Positions 17,168-24,998 of a stretch of 64,000 nt of DNA are shown here, one piece after another (within the stretch, counting starts at the first letter, position 1; each line of letters begins with the position of its first letter). Made by a program: the position numbers and the translations under genes. The stretch lies in assembly GCF_009602705.1 (NCBI RefSeq), contig NZ_VSWH01000001.1:1488001-1552000 (forward strand). Direction: 5' to 3'. The DNA is from Chryseobacterium vaccae (GTDB lineage Bacteria > Bacteroidota > Bacteroidia > Flavobacteriales > Weeksellaceae). A model generated the notes under the pieces. It was not told where the DNA came from and did not search any database. It was given only the letters and a program-made list of their open reading frames with translations.

Positions 17168-17410
17168 ATGCTTAATCATTCTGAAATTCCGGATCCTGTT
17201 TTAAGAAGTCTCATCAGGCAGGGAGAAATCTGTTTCGGAGGTAATATGAAGCTGAAAATTTACGGACGGCTGGGATGCCGCTCGGGGAAGCGTCTTTACA
17301 AAGAAAACAGAGTATTTTTCACTTCTGAGCAGGAAGCATTACAAAACGGGTTCCGCCCTTGCGGACACTGCATGAAGGAGGCTTACAAACAATGGAAATC
17401 TTTGAACTAA
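17168..17410 (+). CDS. Stand-alone Ada-type metal-binding domain protein
   Basis: This 80-residue protein matches the Ada N-terminal zinc domain: YGRLGCRSGKR (about 32-42), KENRVFF, then GFRPCGHCM (about 61-69). E. coli Ada uses four Cys (FCRPSC and CKRC), the first of which accepts methyl from phosphotriesters. Here the aligned first position is Gly33, leaving Cys37, Cys65 and Cys68. Zinc could still bind with another ligand, but methyl acceptance as in Ada is unlikely. No AraC or methyltransferase domain follows. Function is inferred only as a small nucleic-acid or metal-binding protein. Confidence 0.8.
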   Translation: MLNHSEIPDPVLRSLIRQGEICFGGNMKLKIYGRLGCRSGKRLYKENRVFFTSEQEALQNGFRPCGHCMKEAYKQWKSLN

Positions 17411-17432
17411 AATAAGTTCTATCCATTAAAAA

Positions 17433-17452
17433 AGCCCGGATAAATCCGGGCT
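17433..17452. terminator. Bidirectional terminator between Ada-like gene and lpdA
   Basis: AGCCCGGA (17433-17440) pairs with TCCGGGCT (17445-17452), with an A-run on the left and T-rich sequence on the right. It serves the convergent genes on both sides. Confidence 0.8.
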
Positions 17453-17482
17453 CTATTATGATGAGTTTATCTTTATAAAAGA

Positions 17483-18871
17483 TTAGATGTGAATCACTTC
17501 ACCATAAGCTGCTGCTGCTGATTCCATGATCGCTTCAGATACTGTTGGATGCGGGTGGATAGATTTGATGATCTCGTGGCCTGTCGTTTCAAGTTTTCTT
17601 GCTACTACAGCTTCAGCTACCATATCTGTTACCCCTTCACCAATCATGTGGCATCCTAACCACTCGCCGTATTTGGCATCAAAGATTACTTTGATAAATC
17701 CGTCCGTATTTCCGTTCGCAGTAGCTTTACCACTTGCAGAAAGAGGGAATTTACCTACTTTGATCTCGTATCCTTTTTCTTTAGCCTGTTTTTCTGTAAG
17801 ACCTACAGATGCTACTTCAGGGTGACAGTATGTACATCCCGGGATATTTCCGTAATCGATTTTTTCAACATGCATTCCCTTGATCTTCTCAACACATGTA
17901 ATTCCTTCAGCAGAAGCAACGTGAGCTAATGCCTGAGTAGGAATAATATCTCCGATTGCATAGTAACCTGGCACTGAAGTTTCGTACCATTCATTTACCA
18001 GTACTCTTCCTTTATCTGTCTGGATTCCCACTTCTTCTAAACCGATGTTTTCGATGTTTGCCGCAATACCTACAGCAGAAAGCAGAATATCAGCTTCAAG
18101 TGTAATGTTTCCGTTTGCAGTTTTCACATTGGCTTTTACTCCTTCTCCACTTGTATCAACGCTTTCTACAGAAGCATTGGTCATAATTTCGATTCCGGAT
18201 TTTTTAAGAGATTTTTCTAAGTGCTTAGAAACTTCTTCATCTTCTACGGGAACGATATTCGGCATAAATTCCACAACCGTTACTTTAGTTCCCATGGTAT
18301 TATAGAAATCAGCAAACTCTACTCCAATAGCTCCGGAACCTACAACAATCATAGATTTCGGCTGCTCAGGAAGAGATAATGCCTGTCTGTATCCGATTAC
18401 TTTTTTACCATCCTGCGGCAGGTTAGGCAGTTCTCTTGAACGTGCTCCTGTTGCAATGATGATATGGTTTGCTGAATATTCGGTTACTTTACCGTCTTTG
18501 TCTGTAACAGAAACTTTTTTACCTTTCTGAACTTTAGCAGTACCAAGAATTACATCAATCTTATTCTTTTTCATCAAGAATTCGATTCCTTTGCTCATTT
18601 TGCTGGCTACACCACGGCTTCTCTGGATTACATTGGGAAATTCAAAGCTTGCTTCTACTTTGTTTAATCCATAATCTTCAGCATGGTTAATATAATGAAA
18701 AACCTGAGCAGATTTCAATAAAGCTTTCGTTGGAATACAACCCCAGTTAAGACAGATTCCTCCTAAATTTTCTTTCTCGATAATTGCGGTTTTGAAACCC
18801 AACTGTGCTGCTCTGATTGCAGTAACATATCCACCAGGACCACTTCCAATGACAATAATATCGTAATTCAT
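17483..18871 (-). CDS. lpdA: Dihydrolipoyl dehydrogenase (E3)
   Basis: This 462-residue flavoprotein has the FAD motif GSGPGGYVTAIRAA near the N-terminus, redox-active disulfide GGICLNWGCIPT (about 37-48) and NAD motif VGSGAIGVEFA in the middle. The C-terminal interface carries the His-Glu pair in HPHPTVSEAIMES. It reoxidises dihydrolipoamide in the pyruvate, 2-oxoglutarate or branched-chain dehydrogenase complexes. The gene is single here, away from any E2 gene, although a fused E1 lies at 44285. Length and motifs are complete. Confidence 0.96.
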   Translation of the reverse strand: MNYDIIVIGSGPGGYVTAIRAAQLGFKTAIIEKENLGGICLNWGCIPTKALLKSAQVFHYINHAEDYGLNKVEASFEFPNVIQRSRGVASKMSKGIEFLMKKNKIDVILGTAKVQKGKKVSVTDKDGKVTEYSANHIIIATGARSRELPNLPQDGKKVIGYRQALSLPEQPKSMIVVGSGAIGVEFADFYNTMGTKVTVVEFMPNIVPVEDEEVSKHLEKSLKKSGIEIMTNASVESVDTSGEGVKANVKTANGNITLEADILLSAVGIAANIENIGLEEVGIQTDKGRVLVNEWYETSVPGYYAIGDIIPTQALAHVASAEGITCVEKIKGMHVEKIDYGNIPGCTYCHPEVASVGLTEKQAKEKGYEIKVGKFPLSASGKATANGNTDGFIKVIFDAKYGEWLGCHMIGEGVTDMVAEAVVARKLETTGHEIIKSIHPHPTVSEAIMESAAAAYGEVIHI

Positions 18872-19151
18872 TATTTTAAAAATTTTTATGCGAATTTAAG
18901 GAAAAAATTTTGATGTTTCATGGTCTGCTGTTCCATATTTCACTGAACACAAATCCTGTTTTATCAATAACAGGCTTAAAATACAACAGGAAACCTCCTG
19001 TTTTTGTTTTAAACACAGAGATTTAATTTTAGTATATTTCACTTTTCAGCATATCCCATAAATGGGATTTATTATTAATAAATAAATTTTAACATCCTAT
19101 AAATAAATATAATAGCGTAATTTTTCATATTTTAGTGTTAAATATAAAAAT

Positions 19152-20042
19152 ATGAAAACGAAGATTATTATTTCCCTCATTTTACTTTGGGGTATTTTTT
19201 CAAAAGCACAAGTTGGTATTAATACTCAGACACCCAACAGTACTTTAATGATCAACGGATCATTAGGGGCCCATTACAAAGAGGTTACTGCAGTATCGTA
19301 CAGCATTATCGCGACAGATCATTATCTTACCTATAACGGATCTGCCAATACCACATTTACGCTTCCGGTAATCGGAGCGGGAACTTCCAGCTTTACGGGC
19401 AGGATTTATAAAATCAAAAATATATCGGCCTTCGATATTACTCTTCAGGCATCCAGTGGTAATACATTGAGAGTAGACAACAACCCCGTCACTTCTTTCA
19501 CCATTCCCACAGGAGCTTACGCAGAAGTGGTGAATAACAGCAATACTACTGCGGGAACCTGGGATTTATCGTTCACGGTATTGCCTAAGCCTAACAATGT
19601 TGAGATTTTTGGAGTTCAGCTTTCTATTCCTCCGCATAAAGACGGAACTTCCCCTGTGGCGGACTGGATTAATCATAATGTCAGTACATATGATACAGGA
19701 ACAGGAACAAACGCGTGGTGGATAATCAGTAAAACCTCTACACCTTACGCACACACAGCGGATTACTCAAATGCGAGCAGAATGACTCTTGTTTATGAAT
19801 ATCAGGGGCCTCCATTCAATGTGAATAATATGTACCCTATACTAACCGCAGGAAATAACTCTAGTTTTCCGGACGTGTTTACGGCTTCTTTTGTGAGTCT
19901 AGCCAATAGCGGACCGGGCGGAAAAACCCGGCTTACGGTTTCGGTAGCCCGTATTGACTTTATCGGGAACAACGGATCCAACAACAGTAACTGGACAGGA
20001 ACATTTCTCCTTAATCTTCTTTTGGCCAGAAAGGTGTATTAA
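19152..20042 (+). CDS. Secreted surface-type protein of unknown function
   Basis: This 296-residue protein has a signal peptide (about 1-20, FSKAQ). The mature start VGINTQTPNSTLMINGSLG is a recurring opening of Chryseobacterium surface proteins. A beta-rich N-terminal half (about 45-140) with TLPVIGAG and an intermediate-filament-tail-like repeat style leads to a second domain (about 145-296) rich in Asn, Ser and aromatic residues. No T9SS type A motif is evident at the end (LLLARKVY). A structural or adhesive role is plausible but unproven. A strong terminator follows at 20061. Confidence 0.75.
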   Translation: MKTKIIISLILLWGIFSKAQVGINTQTPNSTLMINGSLGAHYKEVTAVSYSIIATDHYLTYNGSANTTFTLPVIGAGTSSFTGRIYKIKNISAFDITLQASSGNTLRVDNNPVTSFTIPTGAYAEVVNNSNTTAGTWDLSFTVLPKPNNVEIFGVQLSIPPHKDGTSPVADWINHNVSTYDTGTGTNAWWIISKTSTPYAHTADYSNASRMTLVYEYQGPPFNVNNMYPILTAGNNSSFPDVFTASFVSLANSGPGGKTRLTVSVARIDFIGNNGSNNSNWTGTFLLNLLLARKVY

Positions 20043-20060
20043 AAGCTTATATAAAATACA

Positions 20061-20089
20061 AGAGCAGGACTTTTCGCCTGCTCTTTTTA
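20061..20089 (+). terminator. Intrinsic terminator
   Basis: AGAGCAGG (20061-20068) pairs with CCTGCTCT (20077-20084), followed by five T, 18 bp after the stop at 20042. Confidence 0.85.
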
Positions 20090-20110
20090 TTTATTAATGG
20101 AAAACCTGCG

Positions 20111-20374
20111 TTATTTCATTCTTTTAAGCAGCTGTTTCTGACTTTGATATTTTTCATTGAGTGCCTGTAATTGTGCTCTTTTCATCTTTTTGGTTAAAAG
20201 AGGGTATTTCTGAATCAGCTTCTTTTCGGCTTTATATCTTTTATCCAGCTCACTCATTTTGTGATTAATCAACTCACTTTTTGAAGGATGCGGAGGAACC
20301 GGAGGATGTTCCTGAGCAAAAACATTCATAGACAAACCTAATAGCAATACGGTTGAAATAAATAACTTTTTCAT
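20111..20374 (-). CDS. Small exported basic coiled-coil protein
   Basis: This 87-residue protein has a signal peptide (about 1-20, VFAQ), a Pro/His spacer (EHPPVPPHPSK) and a Lys-rich helical region (about 32-87). The overall layout (signal peptide, proline spacer, basic helix) recalls small Spy/CpxP-like periplasmic helpers, but no LTxxQ motif is present, so this is not assigned. Probably periplasmic; function unknown. Confidence 0.7.
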   Translation of the reverse strand: MKKLFISTVLLLGLSMNVFAQEHPPVPPHPSKSELINHKMSELDKRYKAEKKLIQKYPLLTKKMKRAQLQALNEKYQSQKQLLKRMK

Positions 20375-20508
20375 GATATTTACATTTTTAGAGAATTTAA
20401 TTAAATTAATCCTGATTTACTCTAAATGTACATATACCATACCAAAGATAAATTCAATTTCTGGATTATCTCTCAGGGCTAGCTTAAAACGATTAATCTT
20501 CTGTTCAC

Positions 20509-20638
20509 TTATTTCTTCATTTGAATAACCATAGCGTATTGTAATGCTGTTCTGTTCTGTGGTATTGTCACCTCAATCTTATCACCGTTCTGCCTCCATT
20601 CTATTGTTGACTGAATACCTAAGATCTGTAAAGTTTTC
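20509..20638 (-). pseudogene. Detached C-terminal tail of the alpha-L-fucosidase
   Basis: Removing one 14-nt unit from the tandem repeat at 20629-20666 lets the fucosidase frame continue for 39 more codons (starting QILGIQSTIEWRQNG, ending AMVIQMKK) to a TAA at 20509. The sequence has the W-x-Q-N-G and tail pattern expected at the end of GH29 proteins. In the sequence as given, this stretch is out of frame and untranslated. Confidence 0.65.
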
Positions 20639-21965
20639 GGTTTAAAGTTTTCGGTTTAAAGTTTTCGGGAACTGAGAATGTAAGGTTTGCTGGAGCTTTA
20701 TATTCTGCCTTTTCACTGATATGAAAAACATTTACCGTTTTGCCGTCTTTACTCCGGGTGTAGTAAAGATCTCCCTCATGATAGGGGGCAATACCTCTCG
20801 TAGCAAAAACTGCAGACTGGTTCTTTTCCATCCAGTTGGAAATTTCTTTCAGCCTGTCATAGACCACCGCATCGTAGTCGCCATTGGGTCCGGGAGCAAT
20901 ATTCATCAGATAATTACCTCCTCTGGATATGATCTTAATTAGGGTTTCAATGATTTTCTGGGAAGATTTATAATTGTCGTTGGGAACATAGGAAAAGGAA
21001 TCTCCCATCGTAATACAGCTCTCCCAGGGAATAGAAAGGGCATGTTCAGGAACGGCCTGTTCAGGAGTTATGTAATTTTCCCATTTTCCGGGAACAGTGC
21101 GATCTACAATAATAATTCCCGGCTGATTTTTCCTCGCCATCTTCCCGATTTTATCCATGTCAATGTCCTGTTCTACTTTAATGGTCCTCTGCCATTCCAC
21201 TGCAGGATCAATGGTGTGAAAAGGTCTTACCCAGCCGCCGTCCAGCCATAGAATATCAATTTTACCATAGTTGGAAGTAATCTCATTCAGCTGGTTGAAA
21301 GTGAATTTTTTAAAGCTATTCCATCTTTCGGGATATTTCTTGGGATCGTAATTGACGTTTCTGTCTTTTGGCGGAAAATAGGGCCACCAATAGTTTTCGG
21401 AGTGCCAGTCGGGTTTTGAAAAGTAAGCCCCAATCTTAAATCCGTCATTCCTGAAAGTATTGAAGATCTCTTTGGTAACGTCCGCTTTGGGATTTTTTGA
21501 AAAAGGAGTTCTGGGAGAAGTAATTTTATAATCAGATTCTTTGGTATCGAACATGGCAAATCCGTCGTGGTGCTTTGTAGTGAATACCACATATTTCATT
21601 CCTGCCTTCTTTGCAGCATTTGCCCATTTTTGAGGATTGAACCCGATGGGATTAAAGGTCGTCTGCAGGTTTTCGTAGTTTTTCACGTACTCATTATATG
21701 ATTTTCCATGCTCCGGCTTTCTCTGCGTCCAGGATTCATCTTCCGGGCAAAGGCTCCAGCTTTCCACAATTCCCCATTGGCTGTATGTTCCCCAATGCAT
21801 AAACAGTCCGAATTTAAGATCCTGCCACTGTTCCAGATTCTGTACCACAAGAGGATCATCCGGCTTAACGTAGCCCTCAGAAACATTGTGCACCTGAGAA
21901 AAAAGCACAGACGAAATAAGAAATGACGACAGCAAAAAGGTCTTTGACTTCTGTTTGATGAGCAT
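20619..21965 (-). CDS. Alpha-L-fucosidase (GH29), C-terminus altered by frameshift
   Basis: The protein has 448 residues from ATG 21965, where a good signal peptide starts (MLIKQKSKTFLLSS to FSQ). Longer in-frame starts at 22013 and 21995 add hydrophilic residues and are less likely. GH29 features include LKFGLFMHWGTYS near residue 50, KHHDGFAMFDT, and the catalytic nucleophile region DILWLDGGW. It removes alpha-L-fucose from glycans in the periplasm. The final residues NRKLYRS result from a 14-bp tandem duplication; without it the frame would continue 39 codons. The catalytic domain is complete, so activity may persist. Confidence 0.88.
   Translation of the reverse strand: MLIKQKSKTFLLSSFLISSVLFSQVHNVSEGYVKPDDPLVVQNLEQWQDLKFGLFMHWGTYSQWGIVESWSLCPEDESWTQRKPEHGKSYNEYVKNYENLQTTFNPIGFNPQKWANAAKKAGMKYVVFTTKHHDGFAMFDTKESDYKITSPRTPFSKNPKADVTKEIFNTFRNDGFKIGAYFSKPDWHSENYWWPYFPPKDRNVNYDPKKYPERWNSFKKFTFNQLNEITSNYGKIDILWLDGGWVRPFHTIDPAVEWQRTIKVEQDIDMDKIGKMARKNQPGIIIVDRTVPGKWENYITPEQAVPEHALSIPWESCITMGDSFSYVPNDNYKSSQKIIETLIKIISRGGNYLMNIAPGPNGDYDAVVYDRLKEISNWMEKNQSAVFATRGIAPYHEGDLYYTRSKDGKTVNVFHISEKAEYKAPANLTFSVPENFKPKTLNRKLYRS
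20629..20666. repeat. 14-bp tandem repeat at the fucosidase 3' end
   Basis: Unit GGTTTAAAGTTTTC occurs at 20639-20652 and 20653-20666, and the last 10 bp also occur at 20629-20638. A unit of 14 shifts the reading frame, so copy-number change by slippage would switch the fucosidase between two C-termini. Confidence 0.8.
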
Positions 21966-22015
21966 AAAGGATTCGTTTTCTGCTAATTTAATCATCCCTT
22001 CATTAATTGGCAAGT

Positions 22016-22915
22016 TTAACTTCTGAGCAGATCTTTCAACGCCGCCTCAAGGTTGAAATAGGTAAACTGAAAACCGCTTCTCATCATTTTTTCAGGGTAT
22101 ACATTTCTACTTTTGAGCAGCAATTCGGTTTCCGTTCCTAAGAATAAAGAGGCTATTTCCAGTTGCCAGACCGGAGCGTTTAATCCGAAAGGGACTTTCA
22201 GCAGTTTCCTCATTGTTGCCATCAATTCTTTATTGGAAACGGGTTCAGGGGATGTTATATTGATCACGTCTGAAATATCTTCGTGTCTGATGATCCAATC
22301 TACAGCCCAGCAGAAATCATCAATATGAATCCAGCTTACTTTTTGTTCTCCCCTTCCCTGCTTTCCGCCCAGCCCTAGCTTTGTAATCATTCTCAATTTT
22401 GGGAAAGCACCACCGTTACGGCCTAATACAATAGAAGTTCTTAATGCAACTTTTCTTACCTCTTCATTCTGAACGCTGAAGAATTCTTTCTCCCAGCTTT
22501 TGCAGATATTCATGGAAAAATCGTCTCCGATAATTCCGTTCTTTTCAGTATTCAGCTGAGTTTCGGAATGGGTATAAATGGTTGCAGAGCTTGCATTCAG
22601 CCAGATTTTAGGTTTTATCTTACACTGGTTAATAGCATCCTGAAGGATTTTCGTACTGTTGATCCTTGAAGTGTAAATTTCTTTTTTGTTTTTGTCGTGG
22701 TATCTGCAGTCAACAGATTTTCCGGTGAGATTGATCAGCACATCAGATCCATCAAGAACATTCTGCCATTCACCTAACTCTGATGCATTCCAGTAGATTT
22801 CATTTTTCCGTTTCGGATTTCTGGTCAGGATAAATACCTGATCTCCTTTTTCGGTAAAGTATTTTTCAAGGTTTTCTCCGAGGAATCCGGTTCCTCCGGC
22901 TATGATGATTTTCAT
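22016..22915 (-). CDS. TIGR01777-family NAD(P)-dependent epimerase-like protein
   Basis: This 299-residue protein has the Rossmann motif IIIAGGTGFLG (3-13), substrate-region LINLTGKSVDCRY, a SSATIYTH segment where the SDR Tyr lies, and a C-terminal DUF1731-type tail (PVWQLEIASLFLGTETELLLKS, RVYPEKM-like RNVYPEKMMRSGFQF). It belongs to the YfcH/SDR39U1 group, whose substrates are unknown. It is the last gene of the cluster that begins at 27847. A 58-bp stretch of GGTTTAGGG-like repeats separates it from the DUF2071 gene upstream. Confidence 0.88.
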   Translation of the reverse strand: MKIIIAGGTGFLGENLEKYFTEKGDQVFILTRNPKRKNEIYWNASELGEWQNVLDGSDVLINLTGKSVDCRYHDKNKKEIYTSRINSTKILQDAINQCKIKPKIWLNASSATIYTHSETQLNTEKNGIIGDDFSMNICKSWEKEFFSVQNEEVRKVALRTSIVLGRNGGAFPKLRMITKLGLGGKQGRGEQKVSWIHIDDFCWAVDWIIRHEDISDVINITSPEPVSNKELMATMRKLLKVPFGLNAPVWQLEIASLFLGTETELLLKSRNVYPEKMMRSGFQFTYFNLEAALKDLLRS

Positions 22916-22917
22916 GG

Positions 22918-22975
22918 GATCTAGGGTTTAAAGTTCAAGGTTTAGGGTTTAGGGTTCAAGGTTTAGCGGTTAAGA
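22918..22975. repeat. GGTTTAGGG-like short repeats
   Basis: Degenerate 7-8-bp units of GGTTTA(G/A), AGTTCAA and GGGTTCAAGG are repeated across 22918-22975 between the epimerase and DUF2071 genes. The units are telomere-like in appearance. They contain no gene and are likely slippage-generated. Confidence 0.6.
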
Positions 22976-23004
22976 ATTTAGATACTGGTTTCCAAAGAGG
23001 GTTT

Positions 23005-23715
23005 TCAGATTTTTCTGAGGTGTTTTTTTGTTTTCACCTGAATTTCTGATCCTTCCGCAAGCATTACGGAAACAGGTTTCTGATGGTTTAGGCATTCAAA
23101 ATCGGTTCCGTATATTTTGCTGAAACAGAGGTTCAGCTGATGATCTTTTACACGATAATGATCCCATTTCGGATGACAGACCTCATATTCCGAAGTGCTA
23201 TTTTCCCGTTTGGTAAATCCGTAATAATGTTCGGTAATAAATTCAAATTCTGAATTGGCTTCCATTTTTAAAAGTTGGTTTTCTGCAGTTATTTCAATGG
23301 AATGCCAGGTTTTGTCTTTCCATGAATATTGAATGAGCAGCTCATTATCTTTTTCATACATCTTATTTTTCATCGGCATCGTGGTATAATTTTCTTGATA
23401 AACGGAATTCGCTACAAAGCTGAGGGCAGGTTTGGGAACAATTTCTTTAATGAAAACCACTCCCCTTTTCCAGATTCCGTTTTCTTTCTTTTTTACATAA
23501 AATCTGAGGTTTACTTCTTCAAAATTTCGGTGAAACGGAATAGGAAGGCCAAGCAGCTTAGTATTCAGGAACATAAATCCGACCAGGCTTACATAGCATT
23601 TATTCTGATAAAAATCGAGCTCAGTACCTTCTGGCAGGTATTTTAAAAGAACTTCAGGGTTGATATCGTAATTGATGATGGCCAGTTTACGCCATTCTGC
23701 TTTTAAAAAGTTCAT
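23005..23715 (-). CDS. DUF2071/YqjF family protein
   Basis: This 236-residue protein begins MNFLKAEWRKLAIINYDI and carries the family patterns LLKYLPEGTELDF, CYVSLVGFMFLNT, FEEVNLRFYVK and GVVFIKEIVP. No signal peptide or membrane segment is seen. The family is structurally related to the lipid- or ligand-binding beta-sheet folds, with no established reaction. Its position between the SRPBCC and TIGR01777 genes repeats an association I recall in other bacteria. It is probably cotranscribed with them. Confidence 0.85.
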   Translation of the reverse strand: MNFLKAEWRKLAIINYDINPEVLLKYLPEGTELDFYQNKCYVSLVGFMFLNTKLLGLPIPFHRNFEEVNLRFYVKKKENGIWKRGVVFIKEIVPKPALSFVANSVYQENYTTMPMKNKMYEKDNELLIQYSWKDKTWHSIEITAENQLLKMEANSEFEFITEHYYGFTKRENSTSEYEVCHPKWDHYRVKDHQLNLCFSKIYGTDFECLNHQKPVSVMLAEGSEIQVKTKKHLRKI

Positions 23716-23745
23716 TTTTTTAGGTTTTAATGGTTAAAATAGGAT

Positions 23746-24201
23746 TTACAAACTTCCCTCTGCAGCTTTCCTGATGAGTTCGTTCCGTTGGAGCAGAAAT
23801 TTTCTGAGATAGCTTTTAAGAAAAAATTTGCTGAACATTTTCCCTATTATTCCCAATGGTGATTCAAACTCAAAAATGTCGACCATCAGGGTATCTTCCT
23901 TTTTAACTTTAAAAATATGCTGGTGTTTCATACTTTTAAAAGCTCCCTCCAGCATGGTATCTGTAAAGTGATAAGGCTTTTCCATACTGATGATTTTTGA
24001 AGTGAGAGACTGGTAAATTCCCAGATGTTTTGCTCTCCAGGTTACTGTCTCATTTTCTTCAATGAGTCCGGAAGTCCGTCCTGCAATTGCTTTCTCATGG
24101 GTTCCTGCTGTAGATTTCTGGTGCAGATCTATATCTCTTGCAAGGTCAAATACCTTCTGAATATCTGCTTTGATCAGGGTTTCTAAATAGATTCTTTCTA
24201 T
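23746..24201 (-). CDS. SRPBCC family protein with apparent ATA start
   Basis: Only the C-terminal 79 residues are preceded by an ATG (23985). The frame however continues upstream, with strong family resemblance, to a stop at 24205-24207: IERIYLETLIKADIQKVFDL, then RDIDLHQKSTAGTHEKAIAG, as expected for the START/SRPBCC fold (hydrophobic ligand-binding). The full domain (151 residues) would start at codon ATA 24199-24201, exactly where homologues have MxRIxLET. ATA is a rare start, so this is either a mutated start codon, a real non-standard start, or a sequencing error. The stop of the preceding desaturase is in the same frame, one codon before. Confidence 0.75.
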   Translation of the reverse strand: MERIYLETLIKADIQKVFDLARDIDLHQKSTAGTHEKAIAGRTSGLIEENETVTWRAKHLGIYQSLTSKIISMEKPYHFTDTMLEGAFKSMKHQHIFKVKKEDTLMVDIFEFESPLGIIGKMFSKFFLKSYLRKFLLQRNELIRKAAEGSL

Positions 24202-24204
24202 CTT

Positions 24205-24987
24205 TTAAAAGGTTTGTTTTTTATCCAGTTCAGGGAGGGCTTTATCAATTCGTGCCGCCAGTTCAGGCAGCTTAATGGTAGGAACTGCCGGAAACAGATG
24301 ATGCTCCATATGATAAAACATGCTGAATGTGAGCTTATTTTTCCAGAATCCGCGCTGGGTTCTTGCCACATTTGGATGTTCATGGGTATCGTGGTGAACC
24401 GTCCATACCGCAAAAAAAGCCATTAAAAATTCTCCGAAGATCATCACAAGGATATGATAGATCAGGAAATGAATCTGTAAATAAAAGGCTACTGCTGCAA
24501 AAACGACGATTGAAATCAGTTCAAAGATCATTTTCATCCTGTAATTTTTATTGGCCAGCCTGAAAGTGACCCAGTGAATCAGAAACATATGCTTAGGACC
24601 ATACAAGACGGCTTCATACCATTTCATAGAAGCAGATTTCCCTTCATAATCTTCTTCGGAAAGGCAGTATTTATGGTGTCTTATATGGTTGAATTTTACT
24701 GCGTGGATAGAAGCCATCATTAAAATACTGTTGAGATACATGGACAGCCAGGTGAGGAATTTCCCTGTTCCGAGCGAATTGTGAAAACCGTTGTGAACCT
24801 GTCTGAGAGCAGTCAGAAAATAAAATCCCGAAAACGGAAGGGCTGCCCAGTAATATCCGTGATAAGCCAGAAACAGCGAAATAAAGAACCATGGAAGACT
24901 GATATTATTTTCAATCAGCATTTCCTTTGTGGAAAGAGATTTCAGGTCTTTCCATTCTACTTTTTTGATGAGTTCGGCATGATTCAT
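24205..24987 (-). CDS. Membrane fatty acid desaturase
   Basis: This 260-residue integral membrane protein has the three His boxes of acyl-lipid/acyl-CoA desaturases: HNGFH, HIRHH and HMEHH (the last in HMEHHLFPAVP). Four or more hydrophobic helices surround them, and HHDTHEHP precedes the third box. It should introduce a double bond in a fatty acyl chain, using di-iron and electrons from a ferredoxin or cytochrome not encoded here. The start MNHAELIKKVEW matches typical family starts. It is 11 bp after the DCC gene and ends next to the SRPBCC gene, so all belong to one operon. Confidence 0.92.
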   Translation of the reverse strand: MNHAELIKKVEWKDLKSLSTKEMLIENNISLPWFFISLFLAYHGYYWAALPFSGFYFLTALRQVHNGFHNSLGTGKFLTWLSMYLNSILMMASIHAVKFNHIRHHKYCLSEEDYEGKSASMKWYEAVLYGPKHMFLIHWVTFRLANKNYRMKMIFELISIVVFAAVAFYLQIHFLIYHILVMIFGEFLMAFFAVWTVHHDTHEHPNVARTQRGFWKNKLTFSMFYHMEHHLFPAVPTIKLPELAARIDKALPELDKKQTF

Positions 24988-24998
24988 TTTTTAGTTTT

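Noticed and set aside
21966..22013. Longer N-terminus of the fucosidase
   Set aside because: The signal peptide begins at ATG 21965; the added residues are hydrophilic.
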